Assembly (NCBI RefSeq): GCF_958979055.1
Contig: NC_084886.1
Location: 48,687,654-48,751,653, forward strand
Origin: Alnus glutinosa
Taxonomy: Eukaryota; Streptophyta; Magnoliopsida; Fagales; Betulaceae
Reading direction: 5' to 3'
Length of the DNA stretch: 64,000 nt
Shown here piece by piece: positions 11,690 through 22,149 of the stretch; position 1 is the stretch's first letter, and each line of letters opens with the position of its first letter. The translations under genes and the position numbers were made by a program. Below the pieces are notes generated by a model. It was not told the DNA's origin. It saw only the letters and a list, made by a program, of their open reading frames with translations, and ran no database searches.

Positions 11690-12392
11690 AAACTTGGGAG
11701 TGAGAATTTTTCTTTTTCTTACGGCCGGACATTAATAGAGCTGGGAAGGAGCCTACCTAACTAGCTAGCTAGCTAGGATTGGAGAAGAATATATATAATA
11801 TAGTATTGGCATGCATGCATGCATGACAATCGCGATAATATATATGTGAAGGATATCGATGCAATGGGCAGTTGAGATTGAGAAGGTGAAAATTTATTAA
11901 GACACGAAATAGCTAGGAAGGCAATCATGATACGATGACGACCAAAGAAGAGATTCTCATTGACTGTCTTTCCTATCGAGTGTGGTCTCCCACCGCCACC
12001 GTGTACTGTCAATTCCTGTTTCGTAGACTTTTTATTTAAGTATTTGGCTGCTTACCCACAATCATTTTCTTCCATGTGCTTCCACCATTTTCTTATTGTA
12101 TTTTCAACTAATCATTTTCCATGTGGGTTTATTATATTTATCGGTAGTTTATTATTATTATTATACTTCTCCAAGCATGCATCTTGTCACTAATTGTTAG
12201 ACAAACACCCATTTCAAGTACGTAGTAAATAAAATTTATATATGATTTGTCGATTAAAAAGTTTAAGTATTGTTGTATAAGAAATTAATTAATGATAACA
12301 TGCTTTTTTATGCATGCATGGATACTTGTTTTCCGTATCAATTTATATCTGGTTCAATATATAGCAACTGAAACCTTGGTGCTCATGCTTTC

Positions 12393-12428
<36 letters not shown>

Positions 12429-13510
12429 CGCAATAATTTAAATAAATGGTTGTCCTAGTTATTATAAGATTTGTTTGGTGAGAGGGAGATGAACTATGCA
12501 ATGACGGCACTCAAGATTAATTAGTTGAGATTGCTTTATGAGATCTGAATCGAGTGTTTTATATACATATATAAAATATAAAATCTCTTAAAAGCTGGAA
12601 GAGCTGAGGATATATATTAGAATTGTGATTTCTTTTTTTTTTTTTTTTGTTTTTGTTTGTCTTATATATAGTATTTGTTTTGTGCACTCATTTACATATG
12701 TCAGTACATACGCAAGCAGCATCAGCAGTAGACCTACCTAGCTAATGAGATTGAAAAAAAAGGCTAATGTAGCCTAGAGCTCGATCGTGGTTTTCAATTG
12801 GAGAGCTTTGAATTTAAATATAAATTTGTTAATTAAGGGATTTAGGTCCTGTTTGATAGTTTGAACTTTTTCAGAGATATTTCAGTTTTTAAGAAACCGA
12901 GCTACCTCCAACTTGTTTGAAGAGTTCAAGGCAACGGGGCCGGGCTTAAATACTTTCTAGATGGTTTTTGAGAACCATTACGATCGGGATGATTCTCAAA
13001 TTACGGGATTTAGTTCATTATTTGTATAAAATGACTTGAAAAATGTAACATGTTACATATGATAATTGAATATATTTAATTTGATTAGGTTTTTGAGTTC
13101 TTTATTATATAAAAACTTTCAGCAAAAAATTGTTTTTAGTTTTATGAATAAAAAACTTATAAAACAAAAGCGAGAAGAAAACCTTTTTTTTTTTTTTTTT
13201 TTTGGAGGAAAAATCTTTTTGGCTTTCTCGGCAGCATGCAACCTTTTTATTGAGTGGTATTTTTTAAGCTAATTGTTTGATGCAAGGAACTACCTAAATT
13301 TCATAATTTGAAATTTTATAAAATTTGTAGGAAATCTGATTCTCAGTACTCTAACTATAGTTGATTCTCAAAACATTTGAGTTTTCTGTAATTTTTTTTT
13401 TATTATTATTTAAAAAAAAAAAAGAATTTAGCCAACTTGCATAGTTGTCAAAATTCAAATATCAAAAGTCAAGTTATAACATGCTTTTAATACTTGGACT
13501 TGAAAATCAA
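11690..13510. other. Gene-free stretch
   Basis: It contains several homopolymer A and T runs (about 12402-12428, 12632-12648, 13182-13203) and a GCAT-repeat patch at about 11810-11824. No exon or bounded mobile element was recognised. Confidence 0.4.
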
Positions 13511-13517
13511 TCTATGA

Positions 13518-13756
13518 TGTGACGCCCAATGCACATATATCGATTGGGTATGAGAATGAGAATCGGATGTGCTTAATGTATAAATATACTATTCTTGACA
13601 CAATGCGTTTTAAAACCGTGATGGTCTTATACCTATCAGAACTTGCAGTTAAACATGCTTCTGCGATAATAGTATCAGGATAGGTGATCTCCTAAGAAAT
13701 CTGGTTTAAAAAAGCTAAAAGTGACAGATAAATCTCATAAGACGTCTCTTACGAAC
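13518..13756 (+). mobile_element. Cassandra-like TRIM LTR carrying a 5S rRNA-like domain
   Basis: From about 13614 to 13705 the sequence follows plant 5S rRNA in order: TATCAGAACTTGCAGTTAAA, then CATGCTTCTGCGATAATAGT, then ATCAGGATAGGTGATCTCCT. It includes degenerate versions of the internal A box (AGTTAAACATGC) and C box (GGATAGGTGAT). A real 5S gene would be a 120-bp unit in an array; here the domain sits inside a longer unit starting TGTGACGCCC. That is the layout of Cassandra retrotransposon LTRs. A second LTR or primer binding site was not found, so it is probably a decayed solo LTR. Confidence 0.6.
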
Positions 13757-14131
13757 ATTTGTTGCTTGTCGGGGCAGCAAAGCTGCTGAGAATCCAAATT
13801 CAATATTGGTAAGGATGCTTTCATATGACTAGCCGACTAGGTAACGATTTGGGTGAAACCAACACTGGGGTAACGACTTTAACGAAACTATCTAAAGGAT
13901 ATAGCTCCTACAAGCAGGAGTTTATAATCTAGTCAAACTTTTATTTGAAAATTAATATTGTTAATGCCTAAACTCAACAAATTTAGTCGAAAGTACTAAT
14001 TATGAAAGTAATATATTTAGTTAAAAAAAGATAAATGAATTAGATATTGAGGAAGAAATAAAAATTAACTTTGACAAATATTGTTTATTTATTCTGATGA
14101 AAGTGATGCTTATTCTTGTAATGAAATAGTC

Positions 14132-14357
14132 AGGGGCGGAATCAAAATTTTTTATGCGGGGGACAAATTTATATAAATACATATACACAAAGATTATTTT
14201 GGGGGGGACAAATAACATTATTTTGGGGGAAAACTAAAAGAAATTTTTTGAAGGGGACAAACAACATTATTTTGGGGGACAAATTTTAAAAATTATATAT
14301 TTTAGAAGGAAATTTAAAACTTTTGTCCCCCCACCCTTACAAGTGGGTCTGCCCTTG
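14132..14357. mobile_element. hAT-type MITE, 226 bp
   Basis: Short inverted ends (CAGGGGCGGA and, reversed, CAAGGGCAGA) are flanked by a perfect 8-base duplication GAAATAGT at 14124-14131 and 14358-14365, as for hAT transposition. The interior has repeated 'ggggacaaa' words. There is no coding capacity. Confidence 0.8.
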
Positions 14358-14369
14358 GAAATAGTATTG

Positions 14370-14930
14370 CAATTATAAGAAGATATGCTGCACGTTTAAA
14401 TGACAATCAAAACTAACGACTACGATTGTTTGATTATGCATATTGATAATGAAATATTCAAGAGTTCTATTAGTAATGAAGATCGAAATCATGTAATAAT
14501 CTCAAAATATGAAAATTTGTTAGAGACAACCGAATAAATTAACATTAATTAGATGTGAAAAAATAAATTAAAAATTACATTTACATGTTTTAAATGATAA
14601 TTAATTTTTGTTGAATTAATTGCTTATTTATTTTATTAGTTATATTTTTAATATTGTTAACTAATTTTTGTTCATTTCTATTTGTTAATCTTGCCCCGCA
14701 TGTTCCAATGAACCAAAATTCTGATTCCGTCGCTATTTGAAGACACTTAATATTTGTTGTTGAATTTTCTCAATAAATTCTTATATTTTCTTAGGAAGTA
14801 CAATAAATTATTACTTATATATATATATATATATCAAGTTACCATCACATGAGTATAGAGGTACGTATAGAAGCAGTGTATATATATATACACACACATG
14901 ATAATTAATGATCAAGTCGGATACCTTACT
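14370..14930. other. Gene-free stretch with a hAT-like fragment
   Basis: It is AT-rich. 14690-14740 resembles the end of a hAT element of the kind at 14132 ('ttgccccgc ... attctgattccgtcgct'). A (TA)n run lies near 14819-14834. Confidence 0.4.
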
Positions 14931-14934
14931 TAGA

Positions 14935-15213
14935 ACGTGCCACCAGAGGTGGCTCCCACTCCCCTCCCTTCCGGCCTCTGTTGTTGGTTATTTTCCTGTT
15001 TTTGTATTGTTGTTATGTTTTGTTTCGAGTTTTTCTGTTGTAACTTATTTTTGTTTATTCCGTGTTGGTGTTTGAGTTTTTGAAACTTTTTATACATTTT
15101 TTACCACCTTAATTGGTGGCTTCAGTTTTTAACATCCGTGTCACGAATTATTGGGCCGCATCTTGTTTTTGTTGTTTTTTATTTCTTTTGTAATTCTGTT
15201 TTTTTTTCATGTA

Positions 15214-15251
<38 letters not shown>
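14935..15251 (+). mobile_element. Poly-A retroelement 3' end
   Basis: This T/G-rich unit ends in a long A-run (about 15218-15251). Its tail resembles a LINE-type 3' untranslated region. No coding sequence and no definite target duplication were seen. Confidence 0.4.
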
Positions 15252-15252
<1 letters not shown>

Positions 15253-15605
15253 AGTCGTTACAAGTATGTCATGGTGTGCGGGTCCCACACAAAGACTGAA
15301 TAGTTTTACTTTTGCGTGTGTGATATGCTTATAGCCGACACTAATTTAAGAAGCTAGCTAGGGTTAGGTTTCTTGTCACTGTGCTCCAAGGAAATTCAGC
15401 TTTTTTGACCCTCTACAACCCTGCCACGTGGTAAACTACCCTCAGTGTTGGTGCGAGTTCGTTGCTGACGTGTTTCCCATTAGGTCTTTGCGTGAATTAT
15501 ACAGAAGGTTGCAAAGCCCAAAGGCCACGTGTATATATACATAATAATGTTAAAATTACAATAAGTGTATAATTAATGCACAACTTTAAGATACATTTAA
15601 AAGAA

Positions 15606-15788
15606 GAGAAATGATCCCTACACTCATTTCTCACAATAGCTTTACAACAAGCTGACGTGGCTGGTAATATTTTATTATTTTTTTTTGTTTGTTTTATTTT
15701 TTTTTTTAAAAAAAATAATAAAATATTATCAACCACGTCAGTTTTATTGTAAGGCTGTTGTGAAAAATGAGTGTAAGGATCATTTCTC
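15606..15788. mobile_element. Foldback MULE-MITE
   Basis: Almost the whole element is an inverted repeat: the left arm GAGAAATGATCCCTACACTC is matched by the reversed right arm GAGAAATGATCCTTACACTC, and pairing continues to the T/A-rich centre. The flanks TTAAAAGAA (15597-15605) and TTGAAAGAA (15789-15797) form a 9-base target duplication with one difference. It is non-coding. Confidence 0.75.
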
Positions 15789-15955
15789 TTGAAAGAACTT
15801 ACATTTGTGAATCTTACCTCAACATGTCTTAGGATTATACATTTATAGTACATGTATCCCAACCCTATATATATATATATATATATATATAACCCCTTGT
15901 TTGCCCTGTTGAACAGGTCAAGCTCATTATTTTGGTTGAAAATGGGTATGTACGT

Positions 15956-16183
15956 ACTAAGCACTATTACCAATCTACCCCTTGTTTATGCTACGCCTAT
16001 GTTTAATGATAGCCTTCAATTATCTGCATCATGATCATGTAATTGGTTATGTAAACCTAAGTTGACATACCCACTAAGCACTATTACCAATCTACCCCTT
16101 GTTTATGCTACTCCTATGTTTAATGATAGCCTTCAATTATCTGCATCATGATCATGTAATTGGTTATGTAAACCTAAGTTGAC
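15956..16183 (+). repeat. 117-bp tandem duplication
   Basis: Two units of period 117 (15956-16072 and 16073-16183) are almost identical over their shared length, differing for example at gctacGcc versus gctacTcc. The low divergence suggests a recent duplication. Confidence 0.9.
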
Positions 16184-16198
16184 TAGTTGCATGTTATC

Positions 16199-16467
16199 TA
16201 GGCCGGTTCTATATATTTTATGGCTTAAGGCTAAAATTTTAAACGATGTATTTTTTCATGAGCCCCTCTCTTTATTGGCTTCATTGTAGTTTACATCTTT
16301 TTAGTTGAGTCTTCTAATAAGAGATCAGAAAATATATTTTTTTTTATTGGTATTAATTGTTATGTTATTGGGTATCTAACTATTTATTTTTATATTGAAG
16401 TTGAAGAGTCTCCAAATAAGAGATTATGCTTTTTTTTTTTTCAAAACCATTCCAGATTATGATTGGG

Positions 16468-16504
<37 letters not shown>

Positions 16505-16855
16505 TCTCAAACAAACCTATATTTGGAGACCTTATTCTATTGGGAAAAAATTGTTTCAGCTTATAATTAAGCTTTTTTTTTTCTTTTTCTTTTTTCAAAC
16601 ATACTTATTTTTGTGGCCTTATTTCACTAGAAAAAACCGTTTCATTTATAATTAGGCTTTTTTTTTTTTTTTTCAAACAAACTTGTCTTTGAGGCCTTAT
16701 TCTACTGGAAAAAACATTTTCAGATTATGATCAGGCCTTTTTTTTTTTTCTTTTCTTTTTCCTTTTCTTTTTGAACAAACTTGTCTCTAGGGGTCTTATT
16801 CCACTTAGGGGCCTTAGGTGACCGCCTAACTCGCCTTATGGTTGAGCCGGTCCTG
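16199..16855. mobile_element. Non-autonomous hAT element with internal tandem array
   Basis: The ends TAGGCCGGTTC and (reversed) CAGGACCGGCTC are hAT-like, flanked by a perfect 8-base duplication ATGTTATC at 16191-16198 and 16856-16863. Inside, from about 16400 to 16800, a unit of about 100 bases is repeated roughly four times: 'caaacnnacttgt', 'ggccttattctact', 'aaaaaacnnttnca', 'ttatnatnaggc', then a long T-run. There is no transposase. Confidence 0.8.
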
Positions 16856-16904
16856 ATGTTATCCAAATTAAAAGATTTAGAGTAAATTTAGAACTTGTCA
16901 TATG

Positions 16905-17160
16905 GATGGAAGTCAGACCTTTTAGTCCGGCCTAATCCGTTAATTTTATATTAGGTTTATGTAAGGTTTGCGGGTAGTGTCAAACATTGCTAGTCTTAAA
17001 AGTCCCGTGTTGCGTATCAAGTTTAGATCGTGTCGAAACATTGGTATATATAATGTTATATAAGTTAACCTTAACTTGACCAATTTAATTAAACAGTCAG
17101 ACTTCTTAACTATATCTCACTAATTTCATGTTGAGTTTACGTCTTCGTGTTGAAACCTTT
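16905..17160 (+). repeat. Dispersed repeat related to 11385-11680
   Basis: This is the second copy of the family described at 11385-11680, lying about 0.4 kb upstream of the MYB transcription start. Confidence 0.35.
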
Positions 17161-17313
17161 TGCTATCTCAAAGTAACACTTGCTTTCGGTAAAACATTCC
17201 AATGTTACGTACGTACATACCCCCTTAAAATGTTTAATATGTAGTAAAATGTTTTTGATTTTGAAAATACCCTAGATAAGAACGACATGTAGTTGTTTCA
17301 AAGTTCAATGGGT

Positions 17314-17492
17314 AATTATTAAAAGCAATTAAACGTACTCTCAATGCCTCTCTCTCATAGACGTTGTTTAATTTCCAGGGCATGACATACTATCGTCTCA
17401 CGGAGAAGATATAATTAAAAGCAATTAAACGTACTCGTAACTTGCTATTTATGATATAAAATACATGTCATACTATCGTCTCATGGAGAAGA
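17314..17492 (+). repeat. Duplicated segment in the MYB promoter
   Basis: Two words recur in order: ATTAAAAGCAATTAAACGTA (followed by CTC) near 17317 and 17413, and CATACTATCGTCTCAYGGAG at about 17385 and 17468. Together they make an imperfect tandem duplication just upstream of the TATA box at 17547. Confidence 0.75.
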
Positions 17493-17546
17493 AAGCTTGT
17501 GCCTTACACTATGATAAAGTAATGTTCTTTGCAAACATCCACGCAC

Positions 17547-17555
17547 TATATATAA
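17547..17555 (+). promoter_or_regulatory. TATA box of the MYB gene
   Basis: TATATATAA lies about 200 bases before the start codon, with no other strong candidate nearer. It is followed by a leader with a poly-T run at about 17726-17743. Confidence 0.6.
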
Positions 17556-17750
17556 CTAGCACTTCTTATCTTACACTTCCTAAACTAATCACTCGATCAT
17601 AAAAAAAATTTCAAGGTTTGAATTTCTTTTGCTCTTTTGTTCTTTTGTTTGGCATCGTATGTATATAACTCCAATACAAGCTAGCAAAGGAGAAAACTAA
17701 CGGAAAATAATTCTTCATCCTCAATTTTTTTTTTTTTTTTTTCTGTAGAA

Positions 17751-19231
17751 ATGATGGGGAGATCACCATGCTGCGATGAAAATGGTTTGAAGAAGGGGCC
17801 ATGGACGACAGAGGAGGATCAAAAGCTGGTCGATTACATTCAGAAACATGGCCATGGAAGTTGGAGAGCTCTCCCAAAGCTTGCCGGACTGAACAGGTGT
17901 GGAAAGAGTTGCCGGCTTAGGTGGACTAACTATCTCAGGCCTGATATCAAAAGGGGAAAGTTTTCTGACGAAGAAGAACAAACCATCATCAACCTACATT
18001 CAGTTCTTGGAAATAAGTAATTAATCCTTCTAAAACTCTTACATTTTTTTTTTCTTTGTAAAATTATTGATCATATGTTATTTATTACATGTTGAATACA
18101 TTACACACACACATATATATACACACACACACAAATGAAGTGATCATAAATCTTGCTTTATTTATGGTTTATTATTATTATAGGTGGTCGGCCATAGCTA
18201 GCCATCTTCCGGGACGTACGGACAACGAAATTAAGAATTTTTGGAACACCCATGTAAAGAAAAAGCTTCTCCAAATGGGCATAGATCCAGTCACCCACAG
18301 GCCACGAACAGACCACCTTAATATCCTTTCCAATCTGCCACAGTTGCTTGCTGCTGCCAATTTTGCCAATTTGACAATTAATCCTTGGGACAATGTTCTC
18401 AGGCTACAATCAGATGCCGCGCAGCTTGCAAAGATCCAGGTGCTCCATAATATAATCCAAGTCCTGAACACCACTACTCCCACTTCAAATATTGAAGCAA
18501 TATTCAATCATTTTGGGTCGTCGTCGTCGTCAATTCCTGACAATTATCTTGAAGGGCTGGTCAATGGCGGCTCAATTGGTTTTCCTTCACAAATCCCTGC
18601 TCAAATTCAGTCCAATGATCATCTTCCAAACTTTGAAGCTCCTCCGCTACAACAACACGGTGATGTTGTAAATGGCAATAACAGTGATAATTATGGCCAA
18701 CTTGGTACCTCATATTCTAATATTATTCCACCTTTAAATGCACTTCCCAAGTTGGTTTCGGCCTCGCCTGATGATCAGTGCTGTTCCATTATCAGCCAAA
18801 TTGAAAACAAGAATAGCTTAAATGATTTGTCTAACCCTTCATCCACTTCAACCACCTTTGAACTACCTTTGGGAGATATCATGGACGATGAAGCAAGTGA
18901 CTCTTACTGGAACGATTTTATAGAGTAAGTCTTTCTCTTTAATTATTGAATATTGCTTAGATTTTCATGTTATACTTCGATTAATATTTCTGGTAGACAT
19001 GTATATCAACTGAGCTTTACTTCTCTTTATAGAAGCTCTGTTAAATTATTACTTATTTTATAAGTTTAAAATAATAAAAAGTAGTGAATTTTAATTGTTT
19101 AATTAATATTTTGAGACTCTCTTGTTTCTTTGTTTTTCCTTTTCCTTGTTTTTGTTTAATCACCTTTCTTATTTAATTATGAAATTTTATACTGCAGACA
19201 AGCAGCTTTGCAGCCATGGCAAACCTCATAG
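17751..19231 (+). CDS. R2R3-MYB transcription factor (MYB53/92/93-like)
   Basis: Three exons: 17751-18016, 18184-18924 and 19198-19231. Both introns are GT-AG and the final phases agree, giving 346 residues (345 from the second Met at 17754, the usual MGRSPCC start). R2 tryptophans are W17, W37 and W57; R3 has F70, W89 and W108 (numbering from 17754). The first intron splits Lys88 just before [20 protein letters not shown]; the intron often found inside R2 is absent. After the repeats, [20 protein letters not shown] followed by [11 protein letters not shown] resembles subgroup 24 (MYB53/92/93), linked in Arabidopsis to suberin and lateral root control. The last exon codes only for [11 protein letters not shown]; without that splice the frame stops at TAA two bases after the donor. 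The subgroup assignment is inference. Confidence 0.85.
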
Positions 19232-19239
19232 AAGAACGA

Positions 19240-20855
19240 CGCATGCGTACATCATTGTCTGAAGCTTTCCCTTTATATTACAAGATTTAGATTCATTTGT
19301 AAACTAAATACATGTTCATTAATTACATATATGAGAGCTGGATTTCCTAGATTTTTACTGGCTATACAAATTATATATGACCTCCCATTGTATGAAGGGA
19401 TCCGTAGATCATTCATGTAAGCCTTTTTCTTAGAGAGTAAATATATGTTACTGTTATATGTATATTAGAAGCTTTGATTTGTTGCAACAATATCAACTCT
19501 GTGATCGATCTTTATATTACTTCCTTTCCCCTCTTCCTTGTTCAGTTGCATCATAGACCAAGATATAAAATGATGGCCGCCACAGATGGTTTAACACAGT
19601 CATGATCGATGAATGGTTGGCATCTATTTGTGAGCTTTCATGGTGTTAAAATATAAATTAAATTATTAAATTCTTTATTTTTTCTTGGTTTAAGTTTTTA
19701 GAGTACATAGTAATCATAATAAATATTTTGAGTTCAAATCTTATATCCATCAATTAAACGAAGGTTTCGCATGTGAACTCTAGCACGTACATGCACCTTG
19801 TAGATTCTTATTTCTTATCTTCAATGAGAGAGACGGGGGGAGAGAGAGAGAGAGATCGAGAGAGACCTGGCTGAATATAATCCAACAGTAGGTGAATATA
19901 AAAAAAGTTAGTTGTAGATAGTTTGGGACACGAAATACATATATGTGAAAAAGACCAGCCATTGTCTTGAAGTAGACGAGCGGGTTTGACCTTTGTTAAG
20001 GGACAAATTAACTGATCATGTCAAACATTTCTATTGTAGACGTATATATGGTCACAAACCCTAAGACAAAAATGCACAGAGCTCCTTTTCTTTCTATTGT
20101 TCCTTGGCCTTTTGTCTCTCCCGGCCCTAATGATCGAGGATCTCAGATAGCAGCCACACATATATTATAAATGGATTAAAATATAACAAAAAGTGAAATT
20201 AAAATATGATCATTCTTTAACTAATTGATAATTGTTTGTCCTTTGGTGAAGAGTGGAGACTTTTTGTTACCTATTAGGTGAGAATATTTCCTTTTGATTT
20301 AAGCCGTTGATGCAATTTCAAGCAAGCAGCCATTAACAAACCTAACAATCCCTCCCCCTCCATATCTCTCTTTGTAGAAAATAATCATGAAGTTATAGTT
20401 CTAGAATATTAAGAGCAGCTAGCTTGCAGGATTTGAATTAGTGATTGTTTGGCTGAAAATTGTTAGATCCCCACTTATTTTAAAAAACTTAAGGTAATAG
20501 AAATTGATGAATTTTATTATTTAATTTATATCAATTCTAACAAAAAGACTAACAAATTTATATATATATCGTTAAAAAGAATTTTGGCTTCTGTTTTTCT
20601 AGAAAGAAAGTAAGGTGACTTGAGATAGGACTTAGAGGAAGGCACTTCTAAAATATTTGGGGTTTTAACAAAGATAAGCCTATGAGAAATCCCGAGTTAC
20701 AAGCTAACCTTGTCCGACAAGGACTTCATTATATAAGTAGGTATCGATTTTGACCTTTAAATAACAACTAACCCACCTACCTTTGCCAAAAACTCTTTAA
20801 TCTAGACGTAAGATTTCATGCCATGGCATATACATTCATATATAATTAATTCACT
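19240..20855. other. Downstream of the MYB gene, gene-free
   Basis: It holds the MYB 3' untranslated region near 19232-19500, a short (GA)n patch at about 19840-19865, and otherwise AT-rich DNA. No exon was recognised. Confidence 0.4.
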
Positions 20856-20856
20856 A

Positions 20857-20860
<4 letters not shown>

Positions 20861-20926
<66 letters not shown>
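20861..20926. repeat. Compound (TA)n(TG)n microsatellite
   Basis: A TA run of about 42 bases passes directly into a TG run of about 24 bases. Confidence 0.95.
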
Positions 20927-20966
20927 ATTTTCAGACTAATGAAAGTTTGTGATTTTAACTATATAG

Positions 20967-21639
20967 TAGGTGTGTACATGTGAATATCTGCTCCCACATC
21001 CGTAAAATGTGGATATTGCTTTTAGATACACTTCTGCACCCACACTATTTTTTTACTATCCGTGTCCGCGCGGTTATTGCAGTTATTATCCGCTATTCGC
21101 AAATAGGCAATGAGCCTATTTTAAATGCTTTATCGATTTTTAGTCGTTTGGACTTGTTTTGAAAATATAATGCAACACCAAAAATATGTAGAACGGACAA
21201 AAAAAAAAGAAAAAAAAAAAGAAAAAGAAAAAGAAAGATGATGGATACGACCTCAAAATAATAAGGTAATTAATTAATGCTCACAAGAATTACCCTTATG
21301 TTTTATTATCCATGATTCAATGAGTATAAAAATCAAGCAGCAGACTTAAAAAAAAATAAAAATAAAAATAAAAATTGCTAATCCAACATAAAAAAAAATA
21401 AAAATAAAATTACAAATTCATAACATAAAAAAAATATAAATTGTTTAAATATTACACATTCATAAGTGGAATATATATATATATATAAAAGGGTATGTGA
21501 ATACGGTTATTATCCGCACCCTCATACCTTAAAACCGATATCCACATCCGCACTTGCATATAGTGATTTTTGATGTCCATATCCACATGTGCGGATAGTG
21601 GATGCAGTTGGTTAATATCCATCCACATGTACACCCCTA
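20967..21639. mobile_element. Non-autonomous hAT element, 673 bp
   Basis: Ends TAGGTGTGTACATGTG and (reversed) TAGGGGTGTACATGTG are flanked by a perfect 8-base duplication CTATATAG at 20959-20966 and 21640-21647. The subterminal zones repeat 'ccacatnngcgga'-type words. There is no transposase. A fragment of the same family, inverted, lies at about 44915-45065. Confidence 0.85.
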
Positions 21640-22149
21640 CTATATAGCAAATCACATTAATGTTTTAAAATGTTGCTTAAGAACAACAGAAATTTAATTA
21701 TGTGCAACACTTTCTTACCCAAATTAGATGTGCAAATCTACCATTAAATTTATGATATTACTATGGGTTCTATAGATTTAATAGTGAATTTGTAAAAAAT
21801 AAAAAATGTGTAAGAAAATGACACCAAACATATCTCAATTAGTTGTTTACAAACCTATTGCAGGCAGTAAACGTCAGGCTGAATTAGCATTAAAAAATTA
21901 GGTTCTTTGAACACAAAAGAACACTTTCTGAAAATACTATATGGAGAATGCAAAGTTTAAAGAATCCTCGGTTTTTTTTCTTCATATTTTGTAAATCTAA
22001 TGATCAAACTAATTAATATTCTTTAGAACAAAGCCTGAGATTCTTAGAAGATCTCTCACACATGATGACATGAATCATCAGCAATACATCAAAGTCCACT
22101 TACAGAAAATATGATACTAAGAAGACTTCCACATCTCTAGAAAAAAGAT

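Noticed and set aside
13614-13705. A functional 5S rRNA gene
   Set aside because: Too many substitutions, only part of the 120 bases is recognisable, and the context is an LTR-like unit, not an array.
15956-16183. The two 117-bp units as part of a CRISPR-like array
   Set aside because: Only two long adjacent copies without spacers, in a plant genome.
16380-16655. Frames rich in Phe or Lys on the two strands
   Set aside because: They are translations of long T/A homopolymers.
18089-18183. An in-frame upstream start (MLNTLHTH...) for the second MYB exon
   Set aside because: It lies in the intron between LGNK and WSAIA; the splice joins the MYB repeat exactly, so the frame there is chance.
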